A stretch of 64,000 nucleotides of DNA from Auanema rhodensis (Eukaryota > Nematoda > Chromadorea > Rhabditida > Rhabditidae), in NCBI GenBank assembly GCA_964057225.1, contig CAXKVF010000002.1:1-64000 (forward strand), given 5' to 3'. Below, one piece after another: positions 41,560-56,139 of this stretch. The translations under genes were made by a program, and so were the position numbers. Numbering within the stretch: position 1 is the first letter of the stretch; every line of letters starts with the position of its first letter. The notes beneath the pieces were generated by a model, which made no database searches, was not told the DNA's origin, and worked only from the letters and a program-made list of their open reading frames with translations.

Positions 41560-44500
41560 CACTGTGGAATGAAGTTGTAATATTTTTTTTTCATATTTTC
41601 TTAAAGAATATACAAAACCTTAGTATCTTCACTTGAAATGTACAACACAGTTTGAAATCGCAATATATTGTATCGAGGAAAAACTCAAGGAAGATGCATA
41701 TTTATCGTCTGTATTGCACATTTCAACACCGTGGAATGAAGTTGTAATATTTTTTTTTTCATATTGTCTTAAAGAATATACAAAACCTTAGTATCTTCAC
41801 TTGAAATGTACAACACAGTTTGAAATCGCAATATATTGTATCGAGGAAAAACTCAAGGAAGATGCATATTTATCGTCTGTATTGCACATTTCAACACCGT
41901 GGAATGAAGTTGTAATACTGTTTTTTTCATATTTTCTTAAGGAATATACAAAAACTAAATATCTTCACTTGAAATGTACAACACAGTTTGAAATCGCAAT
42001 ATATTGTATCGAGGAAAAACTCAAGGAAGATGCATATTTATCGTCTGTATTGCACATTTCAACACCGTGGAATGAAGTTGTAATATTTTTTTTTTCATAT
42101 TTTCTTAAAGAATATACAAAACCTAAATATCTTCACTTGAAATGTACAACACAATTAGAAATGGCAATATATTGTATCGAGGAAAAACTCAAGGAAGATG
42201 CATATTTATCGTCTGTATTGCACATTTCAACACCGTGATATGAAGTTGTAATACTGTTTTTTTCATATTTTCTTAAAGAATATACAAAACCTAAATATGT
42301 TCACTTGAAATGTACAACACAATTAGAAATCGCAATATATTGTATCGAGGAAAAACTCAAGGAAGATGCATATTTATCGTCTGTATTGCACATTTCAACA
42401 CCGTGGAATGAAGTTTTAATACTGTTTTTTTCATATTTTCTTAGAGAATATACAAAACCTAAATATCTTCACTTGAAATGTACAACACAGTTTAAAATCG
42501 CAATATATTGTATCGAGGAAAAACTCAAGGAAGATGCATATTTATCGTCTGTATTGCACATTTCAACACCGTGGAATGAAGTTTTAATACTGTTTTTTTC
42601 ATATTTTCTTAGAGAATATACAAAACCTAAATATCTTCACATGAAATGTACAACACAATTAGAAATCGCAATATATTGTATCGAGGAAAAACTCAAGGAA
42701 GATGCATATTTATCGTCTGTATTGCACATTTCAACACCGTGGAATGAAGTTTTAATACTGTTTTTTTCATATTTTCTTAAAGAATATACAAAACCTAAAT
42801 ATTTTCACTTGAAATGTACAACACAGTTTAAAATCGCAATATATTGTATCGAGAAAAAACTCGAGGAAGATGCATATTTATCGTCTGTGTTGCACATTTC
42901 AACACGGTGGAATGAAGTTGTAATATTTTTTTTTTCATATTTTCTTAAAGAATATACAAAACCTAAATATCTTCACATGAAATGTACAACACAATTAGAA
43001 ATCGCAATATATTGTATCGAGGAAAAACTCAAGGAAGATGCATATTTATCGTCTGTATTGCACATTTCAACACCGTGGTATGAAGTTGTAATACTGTTTT
43101 TTTTCATATTTTCTTAAAGAATATACAGAACCTAAATATCTTCACTTGAAATGTAAAATACAGTTTAAAATCGCAATATATTGTATCGAGGAAAAACTGG
43201 AGGAAGATGCATATTATCGTCTGTATTGCACATTTCAACACCGTGGAATGAAGTTGTAATATTTTTTTTTCATAGTTTCTTAAAGAATATACAAAACCTA
43301 AATATCTTCACATGAAATGTACAACACAATTAGAAATCGCAATATATTGTATCGAGGAAAAACTCAAGGAAGATGCATATTTATCGTCTGTATTGCACAT
43401 TTCAACACTGTGAAATGAAGTTGTAATATTTTTTTTTTCATATTTTCTTAAAGAATATACAAAACCTAAATATCTTCATATGAAATGTACAACACAATTA
43501 GAAATCGCAATATATTGTATCGAGGAAAAACTCAAGGAAGATGCATATTTATCGTCTGTATTGCACATTTCAACACCGTGGAATGAAGTTGTAATATTTT
43601 TTTTTTCATATTTTCTTAAAGAATATACAAAACCTAAATATCTTCACATGAAATGTACAACACAATTAGAAATTGCAATATATTGTGTCGAGGAAAAACT
43701 CAAGGTAGATGCATATTTATCGTCTGTATTGCACATTTCAACACGGTGGAATGAAGTTGTAATATTTTTTTTTTCATATTTTCTTAAAGAATATACAAAA
43801 CCTAAATATCTTCACATGAAATGTACAACACAGTTTGAAATCGCAATATATTGTATCGAGGAAAAACTCAAGGAAGATGCATATTTATCGTCTGTATTGC
43901 ACATTTCAACACCGTGGAATGAAGTTCTAATATTTTTTTTTTCATATTTTCTTAAAGAATATACAAAACCTTAGTATCTTCACTTGAAATGTACAACACA
44001 GTTTGAAATCGCAATATATTGTATCGAGGAAAAACTCAAGAAAATGCATATTTATCGTCTGTATTGCACATTTCAACACCGTGGAATGAAGTTCTAATAT
44101 TTTTTTTTTCATATTTTCTTAAAGAATATACAAAACCTAAATATTTTCACTTGAAATGTACAACACAGTTTAAAATCGCAATATATTGTATCGAGAAAAA
44201 ACTCGAGGAAGATGCATATTTATCGTCTGTGTTGCACATTTCAACACGGTGGAATGAAGTTGTAATATTTTTTTTTTCATATTTTCTTAAAGAATATACA
44301 AAACCTAAATATCTTCACATGAAATGTACAACACAATTAGAAATCGCAATATATTGTATCGAGGAAAAACTCAAGGAAGATGCATATTTATCGTCTGTAT
44401 TGCACATTTCAACACCGTGGTATGAAGTTGTAATACTGTTTTTTTCATATTTTCTTAAAGAATATACAGAACCTAAATATCTTCACTTGAAATGTAAAAT

Positions 44501-45752
44501 ACAGTTTAAAATCGCAATATATTGTATCGAGGAAAAACTGGAGGAAGATGCATATTATCGTCTGTATTGCACATTTCAACACCGTGGAATGAAGTTGTAA
44601 TATTTTTTTTTCATAGTTTCTTAAAGAATATACAAAACCTAAATATCTTCACATGAAATGTACAACACAATTAGAAATCGCAATATATTGTATCGAGGAA
44701 AAACTCAAGGAAGATGCATATTTATCGTCTGTATTGCACATTTCAACACTGTGAAATGAAGTTGTAATATTTTTTTTTTCATATTTTCTTAAAGAATATA
44801 CAAAACCTAAATATCTTCATATGAAATGTACAACACAATTAGAAATCGCAATATATTGTATCGAGGAAAAACTCAAGGAAGATGCATATTTATCGTCTGT
44901 ATTGCACATTTCAACACCGTGGAATGAAGTTGTAATATTTTTTTTTTCATATTTTCTTAAAGAATATACAAAACCTAAATATCTTCACATGAAATGTACA
45001 ACACAATTAGAAATTGCAATATATTGTGTCGAGGAAAAACTCAAGGTAGATGCATATTTATCGTCTGTATTGCACATTTCAACACGGTGGAATGAAGTTG
45101 TAATATTTTTTTTTTCATATTTTCTTAAAGAATATACAAAACCTAAATATCTTCACATGAAATGTACAACACAGTTTGAAATCGCAATATATTGTATCGA
45201 GGAAAAACTCAAGGAAGATGCATATTTATCGTCTGTATTGCACATTTCAACACCGTGGAATGAAGTTCTAATATTTTTTTTTTCATATTTTCTTAAAGAA
45301 TATACAAAACCTTAGTATCTTCACTTGAAATGTACAACACAGTTTGAAATCGCAATATATTGTATCGAGGAAAAACTCAAGAAAATGCATATTTATCGTC
45401 TGTATTGCACATTTCAACACCGTGGAATGAAGTTCTAATATTTTTTTTTTCATATTTTCTTAAAGAATATACAAAACCTTAGTATCTTCACTTGAAATGT
45501 ACAACACAGTTTGAAATCGCAATATATTGTATCGAGGAAAAACTCAAGGAAGATGCATATTTATCGTCTATATTGCACATTTCAACACCGTGATATGAAG
45601 TTGTAATACTGTTTTTTTCATATTTTCTTAAAGAATATACAAAACCTAAATATGTTCCCTTGAAATGTACAACACAATTAGAAATCGCAATATATTGTAT
45701 CGAGGAAAAACTCAAGGAAGATGCATATTTATCGTCTGTATTGCACATTTCA
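41560..45752 (+). repeat. Tandem segmental duplication of 4193 bp, copy 1 (about 25 monomers)
   Basis: Landmarks recur 4193-4194 bp to the right: 41801 with 45995, 42305 with 46499, 43480 with 47673, 44821 with 49014, 45488 with 49681. The one-base shift comes from an extra T near 43100 (CTG followed by T8). The rare AAATGGCAATAT variant at 42161 is shared with 46353. Within this copy there is also a shorter repeat of 1341 bp (43480 with 44821). Confidence 0.9.
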
Positions 45753-48700
45753 ACACTGTGGAATGAAGTTGTAATATTTTTTTTTCATATTTTCTTAAAG
45801 AATATACAAAACCTTAGTATCTTCACTTGAAATGTACAACACAGTTTGAAATCGCAATATATTGTATCGAGGAAAAACTCAAGGAAGATGCATATTTATC
45901 GTCTGTATTGCACATTTCAACACCGTGGAATGAAGTTGTAATATTTTTTTTTTCATATTGTCTTAAAGAATATACAAAACCTTAGTATCTTCACTTGAAA
46001 TGTACAACACAGTTTGAAATCGCAATATATTGTATCGAGGAAAAACTCAAGGAAGATGCATATTTATCGTCTGTATTGCACATTTCAACACCGTGGAATG
46101 AAGTTGTAATACTGTTTTTTTCATATTTTCTTAAGGAATATACAAAAACTAAATATCTTCACTTGAAATGTACAACACAGTTTGAAATCGCAATATATTG
46201 TATCGAGGAAAAACTCAAGGAAGATGCATATTTATCGTCTGTATTGCACATTTCAACACCGTGGAATGAAGTTGTAATATTTTTTTTTTCATATTTTCTT
46301 AAAGAATATACAAAACCTAAATATCTTCACTTGAAATGTACAACACAATTAGAAATGGCAATATATTGTATCGAGGAAAAACTCAAGGAAGATGCATATT
46401 TATCGTCTGTATTGCACATTTCAACACCGTGATATGAAGTTGTAATACTGTTTTTTTCATATTTTCTTAAAGAATATACAAAACCTAAATATGTTCACTT
46501 GAAATGTACAACACAATTAGAAATCGCAATATATTGTATCGAGGAAAAACTCAAGGAAGATGCATATTTATCGTCTGTATTGCACATTTCAACACCGTGG
46601 AATGAAGTTTTAATACTGTTTTTTTCATATTTTCTTAGAGAATATACAAAACCTAAATATCTTCACTTGAAATGTACAACACAGTTTAAAATCGCAATAT
46701 ATTGTATCGAGGAAAAACTCAAGGAAGATGCATATTTATCGTCTGTATTGCACATTTCAACACCGTGGAATGAAGTTTTAATACTGTTTTTTTCATATTT
46801 TCTTAGAGAATATACAAAACCTAAATATCTTCACATGAAATGTACAACACAATTAGAAATCGCAATATATTGTATCGAGGAAAAACTCAAGGAAGATGCA
46901 TATTTATCGTCTGTATTGCACATTTCAACACCGTGGAATGAAGTTTTAATACTGTTTTTTTCATATTTTCTTAAAGAATATACAAAACCTAAATATTTTC
47001 ACTTGAAATGTACAACACAGTTTAAAATCGCAATATATTGTATCGAGAAAAAACTCGAGGAAGATGCATATTTATCGTCTGTGTTGCACATTTCAACACG
47101 GTGGAATGAAGTTGTAATATTTTTTTTTTCATATTTTCTTAAAGAATATACAAAACCTAAATATCTTCACATGAAATGTACAACACAATTAGAAATCGCA
47201 ATATATTGTATCGAGGAAAAACTCAAGGAAGATGCATATTTATCGTCTGTATTGCACATTTCAACACCGTGGTATGAAGTTGTAATACTGTTTTTTTCAT
47301 ATTTTCTTAAAGAATATACAGAACCTAAATATCTTCACTTGAAATGTAAAATACAGTTTAAAATCGCAATATATTGTATCGAGGAAAAACTGGAGGAAGA
47401 TGCATATTATCGTCTGTATTGCACATTTCAACACCGTGGAATGAAGTTGTAATATTTTTTTTTCATAGTTTCTTAAAGAATATACAAAACCTAAATATCT
47501 TCACATGAAATGTACAACACAATTAGAAATCGCAATATATTGTATCGAGGAAAAACTCAAGGAAGATGCATATTTATCGTCTGTATTGCACATTTCAACA
47601 CTGTGAAATGAAGTTGTAATATTTTTTTTTTCATATTTTCTTAAAGAATATACAAAACCTAAATATCTTCATATGAAATGTACAACACAATTAGAAATCG
47701 CAATATATTGTATCGAGGAAAAACTCAAGGAAGATGCATATTTATCGTCTGTATTGCACATTTCAACACCGTGGAATGAAGTTGTAATATTTTTTTTTTC
47801 ATATTTTCTTAAAGAATATACAAAACCTAAATATCTTCACATGAAATGTACAACACAATTAGAAATTGCAATATATTGTGTCGAGGAAAAACTCAAGGTA
47901 GATGCATATTTATCGTCTGTATTGCACATTTCAACACGGTGGAATGAAGTTGTAATATTTTTTTTTTCATATTTTCTTAAAGAATATACAAAACCTAAAT
48001 ATCTTCACATGAAATGTACAACACAGTTTGAAATCGCAATATATTGTATCGAGGAAAAACTCAAGGAAGATGCATATTTATCGTCTGTATTGCACATTTC
48101 AACACCGTGGAATGAAGTTCTAATATTTTTTTTTTCATATTTTCTTAAAGAATATACAAAACCTTAGTATCTTCACTTGAAATGTACAACACAGTTTGAA
48201 ATCGCAATATATTGTATCGAGGAAAAACTCAAGAAAATGCATATTTATCGTCTGTATTGCACATTTCAACACCGTGGAATGAAGTTCTAATATTTTTTTT
48301 TTCATATTTTCTTAAAGAATATACAAAACCTAAATATTTTCACTTGAAATGTACAACACAGTTTAAAATCGCAATATATTGTATCGAGAAAAAACTCGAG
48401 GAAGATGCATATTTATCGTCTGTGTTGCACATTTCAACACGGTGGAATGAAGTTGTAATATTTTTTTTTTCATATTTTCTTAAAGAATATACAAAACCTA
48501 AATATCTTCACATGAAATGTACAACACAATTAGAAATCGCAATATATTGTATCGAGGAAAAACTCAAGGAAGATGCATATTTATCGTCTGTATTGCACAT
48601 TTCAACACCGTGGTATGAAGTTGTAATACTGTTTTTTTCATATTTTCTTAAAGAATATACAGAACCTAAATATCTTCACTTGAAATGTAAAATACAGTTT

Positions 48701-49945
48701 AAAATCGCAATATATTGTATCGAGGAAAAACTGGAGGAAGATGCATATTATCGTCTGTATTGCACATTTCAACACCGTGGAATGAAGTTGTAATATTTTT
48801 TTTTCATAGTTTCTTAAAGAATATACAAAACCTAAATATCTTCACATGAAATGTACAACACAATTAGAAATCGCAATATATTGTATCGAGGAAAAACTCA
48901 AGGAAGATGCATATTTATCGTCTGTATTGCACATTTCAACACTGTGAAATGAAGTTGTAATATTTTTTTTTTCATATTTTCTTAAAGAATATACAAAACC
49001 TAAATATCTTCATATGAAATGTACAACACAATTAGAAATCGCAATATATTGTATCGAGGAAAAACTCAAGGAAGATGCATATTTATCGTCTGTATTGCAC
49101 ATTTCAACACCGTGGAATGAAGTTGTAATATTTTTTTTTTCATATTTTCTTAAAGAATATACAAAACCTAAATATCTTCACATGAAATGTACAACACAAT
49201 TAGAAATTGCAATATATTGTGTCGAGGAAAAACTCAAGGTAGATGCATATTTATCGTCTGTATTGCACATTTCAACACGGTGGAATGAAGTTGTAATATT
49301 TTTTTTTTCATATTTTCTTAAAGAATATACAAAACCTAAATATCTTCACATGAAATGTACAACACAGTTTGAAATCGCAATATATTGTATCGAGGAAAAA
49401 CTCAAGGAAGATGCATATTTATCGTCTGTATTGCACATTTCAACACCGTGGAATGAAGTTCTAATATTTTTTTTTTCATATTTTCTTAAAGAATATACAA
49501 AACCTTAGTATCTTCACTTGAAATGTACAACACAGTTTGAAATCGCAATATATTGTATCGAGGAAAAACTCAAGAAAATGCATATTTATCGTCTGTATTG
49601 CACATTTCAACACCGTGGAATGAAGTTCTAATATTTTTTTTTTCATATTTTCTTAAAGAATATACAAAACCTTAGTATCTTCACTTGAAATGTACAACAC
49701 AGTTTGAAATCGCAATATATTGTATCGAGGAAAAACTCAAGGAAGATGCATATTTATCGTCTATATTGCACATTTCAACACCGTGATATGAAGTTGTAAT
49801 ACTGTTTTTTTCATATTTTCTTAAAGAATATACAAAACCTAAATATGTTCCCTTGAAATGTACAACACAATTAGAAATCGCAATATATTGTATCGAGGAA
49901 AAACTCAAGGAAGATGCATATTTATCGTCTGTATTGCACATTTCA
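45753..49945 (+). repeat. Tandem segmental duplication of 4193 bp, copy 2
   Basis: This stretch follows copy 1 directly. The crossover lies in the invariant TTGCACATTTCAACAC near 45753: to its left is the TTCCCTTGAAATG monomer that ends copy 1, and to its right is the CACTGTGG monomer that begins the unit. Copy 2 ends with the same TTCCCTTGAAATG monomer (about 49850) and then passes to CACCGTGG, the natural right flank also seen at 34190. This is the classic product of unequal crossover out of register by 25 monomers. Confidence 0.88.
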
Positions 49946-52900
49946 ACACCGTGGAATGAAGTTGTAATATTTTTTTTTTCATATTTTCTTAAAGAATATA
50001 CAGAACCTAAATATCTTCACTTGAAATGTACAACACAGTTTAAAATCGCAATATATTGTATCGAGGAAAAACTCAAGGAAGATGCATATTTATCGTCTGT
50101 ATTGCACATTTCAACACCGTGATATGAAGTTGTAATACTGTTTTTTTCATATTTTCTTAAAGAATATACAAAACCTAAATATCTTCACATGAAATGTACA
50201 ACACAATTAGAAATCGCAATATATTGTATCGAGGAAAAACTCAAGGAAGATGCATATTTATCGTCTGTATTGCACATTTCAACACCGTGGAATGAAGTTG
50301 TAATACTGTTTTTTTCATATTTTCTTAAAGAATATACAAAACCTAAATATTTTCACTTGAAATGTACAACACAGTTTAAAATCGCAATATATTGTATCGA
50401 GAAAAAACTCGAGGAAGATGCATATTTATCGTCTGTATTGCACATTTCAACACGGTGGAATGAAGTTGTAATATTTTTTTTTTTCATATTTTCTTAAAGA
50501 ATATACAAAACCTAAATATCTTCACATGAAATGTACAACACAATTAGAAATCGCAATATATTGTATCGAGGAAAAACTCAAGGAAGATACATATTTATCG
50601 TCTGTATTGCACATTTCAACACCGTGGAATGAAGTTGTAATATTTTTTTTTTCATATTTTCTTAAAGAATATACAAAACCTAAGTATTTTCACTTGAAAT
50701 GTACAACACAGTTTAAAATCGCAATATATTGTATCGAGAAAAAACTCGAGGAAGATGCATATTTATCGTCTGTGTTGCACATTTCAACACGGTGGAATGA
50801 AGTTGTAATATTTTTTTTTTCATATTTTCTTAAAGAATATACAAAACCTAAATATCTTCACATGAAATGTACAACACAATTAGAAAACGCAATATATTGT
50901 ATCGAGGAAAAACTCAAGGAAGATGCATATTTATCGTCTGTATTGCACATTTCAACACCGTGGAATGAAGTTTTAATACTGTTTTTTTCATATTTTCTTA
51001 AAGAATATACAAAACCTAAATATCTTCACTTGAAATGTACAACACAGTTTAAAATCGCAATATATTGTATCGAGAAAAAACTCAAGGAAGATGCATATTT
51101 ATCGTCTGTATTGCACATTTCAACACCGTGGAATGAAGTTGTAATATTTTTTTTTTCATATTTTCTTGAAGAATATACAAAACCTTAGTATTTTCACATG
51201 AAATGTACAACACAGTTTGAAATCGCAATATATTGTATCGAGGAAAAACTCAAGGAAGATGCATATTTATCGTCTGTATTGCACATTTCAACACCGTGGA
51301 ATGAAGTTCTAATATTTTTTTTTTCATATTTTCTTAAAGAATATACAAAACCTTAGTATCTTCACTTGAAATGTACAACACAGTTTGAAATCGCAATATA
51401 TTGTATCGAGGAAAAACTCAAGAAAATGCATATTTATCGTCTGTATTGCACATTTCAACACCGTGGAATGAAGTTCTAATATTTTTTTTTTCATATTTTC
51501 TTAAAGAATATACAAAACCTTAGTATCTTCACTTGAAATGTACAACACAGTTTGAAATCGCAATATATTGTATCGAGGAAAAACTCAAGGAAGATGCATA
51601 TTTATCGTCTATATTGCACATTTCAACACCGTGGAATGAAGTTTTAATACTGTTTTTTTCATATTTTCTTAAAGAATATACAAAACCTAAATATTTTCAC
51701 TTGAAATGTACAACACAGTTTAAAATCGCAATATATTGTATCGAGAAAAAACTCGAGGAAGATGCATATTTATCGTCTGTGTTGCACATTTCAACACGGT
51801 GGAATGAAGTTGTAATAATTTTTTTTTCATATTTTCTTAAAGAATATACAAAACCTAAATATCTTCACATGAAATGTACAACACAATTAGAAATCGCAAT
51901 ATATTGTATCGAGGAAAAACTCAAGGAAGATACATATTTATCGTCTGTATTGCACATTTCAACACCGTGGAATGAAGTTGTAATATTTTTTTTTTCATAT
52001 TTTCTTAAAGAATATACAGAACCTAAATATCTTCACATGAAATGTACAACACAATTAGAAATTGCAATATATTGTGTCGAGGAAAAACTCAAGGTAGATG
52101 CATATTTATCGTCTGTATTGCACATTTCAACACGGTGGAATGAAGTTGTAATATTTTTTTTTTCATATTTTCTTAAAGAATATACAAAACCTAAATATCT
52201 TCACATGAAATGTACAACACAATTAGAAATTGCAATATATTGTGTCGAGGAAAAACTCAAGGTAGATGCATATTTATCGTCTGTATTGCACATTTCAACA
52301 CGGTGGAATGAAGTTGTAATATTTTTTTTTTCATATTTTTTTAAAGAATATACAAAACCTTAGTATTTTCACTTGAAATGTACAACACAATTAGAAAACG
52401 CAATATATTGTATCGAGGAAAAACTCAAGGAAGATGCATATTTATCGTCTGTATTGCACATTTCAACACCGTGGTATGAAGTTGTAATACTGTTTTTTTC
52501 ATATTTTCTTAAAGAATATACAAAATCTTAGTATCTTCACTTGAAATGTACAACACAGTTTGAAATCGCAATATATTGTATCGAGGAAAAACTCAAGGAA
52601 GATGCATATTTATCGTCTGTATTGCACATTTCAACACCGTGGAATGAAGTTGTAATATTTTTTTTTTCATATTTTCTTAAAGAATATACAAAACCTAAAT
52701 ATCTTCACTTGAAATGTACAACACAATTAGAAATCGCAATGTATTGTATCGAGGAAAAACTCAAGGAAGATGCATATTTATCGTCTGTATTGCACATTTC
52801 AACACCGTGGAATGAAGTTTTAATACTGTTTTTTTCATATTTTCTTAGAGAATATACAAAACCTAAATATCTTCACTTGAAATGTACAACACAGTTTAAA

Positions 52901-54122
52901 ATCGCAATATATTGTATCGAGGAAAAACTCAAGGAAGATGCATATTTATCGTCTGTATTGCACATTTCAACACCGTGGAATGATGTTGTAATACTGTTTT
53001 TTTCATATTTTCTTAAAGAATATACAAAACCTAAATATGTTCACTTGAAATGTACAACACAATTAGAAATCGCAATATATTGTATCGAGGAAAAACTCAA
53101 GGAAGATGCATATTTATCGTCTGTATTGCACATTTCAACACGGTGGAATGAAGTTGTAATATTTTTTTTTTCATATTTTCTTAAAGAATATACAAAACCT
53201 AAATATCTTCACATGAAATGTACAACACAATTAGAAATCGCAATATATTGTATCGAGGAAAAACTCAAGGAAGATGCATATTTATCGTCTGTATTGCACA
53301 TTTCAACACCGTGGAATGATGTTGTAATACTGTTTTTTTCATATTTTCTTAAAGAATATACAAAACCTAAATATCTTCACTTGAAATGTACAACACAGTT
53401 TAAAATCGCAATATATTGTATCGAGGAAAAACTCAAGGAAGATGCATATTTATCGTCTGTATTGCACATTTCAACACGGTGGAATGAAGTTGTAATATTT
53501 TTTTTTTCATATTTTCTTAAAGAATATACAAAACCTAAATATCTTCACATGAAATGTACAACACAATTAGAAATCGCAATATATTGTATCGAGGAAAAAC
53601 TCAAGGAAGATGCATATTTATCGTCTGTATTGCACATTTCAACACCGTGGAATGATGTTGTAATACTGTTTTTTTCATATTTTCTTAAAGAATATACAAA
53701 ACCTAAATATCTTCACTTGAAATGTACAACACAGTTTAAAATCGCAATATATTGTATCGAGGAAAAACTCAAGGAAGATGCATATTTATCGTCTGTATTG
53801 CACATTTCAACACCGTGGAATGAAGTTTTAATACTGTTTTTTTCATATTTTCTTAGAGAATATACAAAACCTAAATATCTTCACTTGAAATGTACAACAC
53901 AGTTCAAAATCGCAAGGAAGATGCATATTTATCGTCTGTATTGCATATTTCAACACCGTGGAATGAAGTTTTAATACTGTTTTTTTCATATTTTCTTAGA
54001 GAATATACAAAACCTAAATATCTTCACTTGAAATGTACAACACAGTTTAAAATCGCAATATATTGTATCGAGGAAAAACTCAAGGAAGATGCATATTTAT
54101 CGTCTGTATTGCACATTTCAAC
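49681..54122 (+). repeat. Near-identical segment, right copy (partner 33928-38873)
   Basis: This is the right-hand member of the 15.2-15.8 kb spaced pair. It lacks the 504 bp tandem duplication of the left copy and has the same 1434 bp open frame (52541-53974 versus 37292-38725). To the right of 54122 the sequence instead resembles 13.9-14.2 kb and 63.6 kb (CACGGTGG, T9, then GAAATTGCAATAT), so the segment ends in a different neighbourhood. Confidence 0.85.
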
Positions 54123-56139
54123 ACGGTGGAATGAAGTTGTAATATTTTTTTTTCATATTTTCTTAAAGAATATACAAAACCTAAATATCTTCACATGAAA
54201 TGTACAACACAATTAGAAATTGCAATATATTGTATCGAGGAAAAACTCAAGGAAGATGCATATTTATCGTCTGTATTGCACATTTCAACACCGTGGAATG
54301 AAGTTGTAATACTGTTTTTTTCATATTTTCTTAAAGAATATACAAAACCTAAATATCTTCACTTGAAATGTACAACACAGTTTAAAATCGCAATATATTG
54401 TATCGAGAAAAAACTCAAGGAAGATGCATATTTATCGTCTGTATTGCACATTTGAACACCGTGATATGAAGTTGTAATACTGTTTTTTTTATATTTTCTT
54501 AAAGAATATACAAAACCTAAATATGTTCACTTGAAATGTACAACACAATTAGAAATCGCAATATATTGTATCGAGGAAAAACTCAAGGAAGATGCATATT
54601 TATCGTCTGTGTTGCACATTTCAACACGGTGGAATGAAGTTGTAATATTTTTTTTTTCATATTTTCTTAAAGAATATACAAAACCTAAATATCTTCACTT
54701 GAAATGTACAACACAATTAGAAATCGCAATATATTGTATCGAGGAAAAACTCAAGGAAGATGCATATTTATCGTCTGTATTGCACATTTGAACACCGTGA
54801 TATGAAGTTGTAATACTGTTTTTTTTATATTTTCTTAAAGAATATACAAAACCTAAATATGTTCACTTGAAATGTACAACACAATTAGAAATCGCAATAT
54901 ATTGTATCGAGGAAAAACTCAAGGAAGATGCATATTTATCGTCTGTATTGCACATTTCAACACGGTGGAATGAAGTTGTAATATTTTTTTTTTCATATTT
55001 TTTTAAAGAATATACAAAACCTTAGTATTTTCACTTGAAATGTACAACACAATTAGAAAACGCAATATATTGTATCGAGGAAAAACTCAAGGAAGATGCA
55101 TATTTATCGTCTGTATTGCACATTTCAACACCGTGGTATGAAGTTGTAATACTGTTTTTTTCATATTTTCTTAAAGAATATACAAAATCTTAGTATCTTC
55201 ACTTGAAATGTACAACACAGTTTGAAATCGCAATATATTGTATCGAGGAAAAACTCAAGGAAGATGCATATTTATCGTCTGTATTGCACATTTCAACACG
55301 GTGGAATGAAGTTGTAATATTTTTTTTTTCATATTTTTTTAAAGAATATACAAAACCTTAGTATTTTCACTTGAAATGTACAACACAATTAGAAAACGCA
55401 ATATATTGTATCGAGGAAAAACTCAAGGAAGATGCATATTTATCGTCTGTATTGCACATTTCAACACCGTGGAATGATGTTGTAATACTGTTTTTTTCAT
55501 ATTTTCTTAAAGAATATACAAAACCTAAATATGTTCACTTGAAATGTACAACACAATTAGAAATCGCAATATATTGTATCGAGGAAAAACTCAAGGAAGA
55601 TGCATATTTATCGTCTGTATTGCACATTTCAACACGGTGGAATGAAGTTGTAATATTTTTTTTTTCATATTTTCTTAAAGAATATACAAAACCTAAATAT
55701 CTTCACATGAAATGTACAACACAATTAGAAATCGCAATATATTGTATCGAGGAAAAACTCAAGGAAGATGCATATTTATCGTCTGTATTGCACATTTCAA
55801 CACCGTGGAATGATGTTGTAATACTGTTTTTTTCATATTTTCTTAAAGAATATACAAAACCTAAATATCTTCACTTGAAATGTACAACACAGTTTAAAAT
55901 CGCAATATATTGTATCGAGGAAAAACTCAAGGAAGATGCATATTTATCGTCTGTATTGCACATTTCAACACGGTGGAATGAAGTTGTAATATTTTTTTTT
56001 TCATATTTTCTTAAAGAATATACAAAACCTAAATATCTTCACATGAAATGTACAACACAATTAGAAATCGCAATATATTGTATCGAGGAAAAACTCAAGG
56101 AAGATGCATATTTATCGTCTGTATTGCACATTTCAACAC

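Noticed and set aside
13000-49941. Minus-strand open frames of 86 codons (13000-13260, 23354-23614, 33928-34188, 45488-45748, 49681-49941)
   Set aside because: They are the complement of the same satellite monomers, with identical 56-residue periodicity. They appear only where particular monomer variants lie next to each other.
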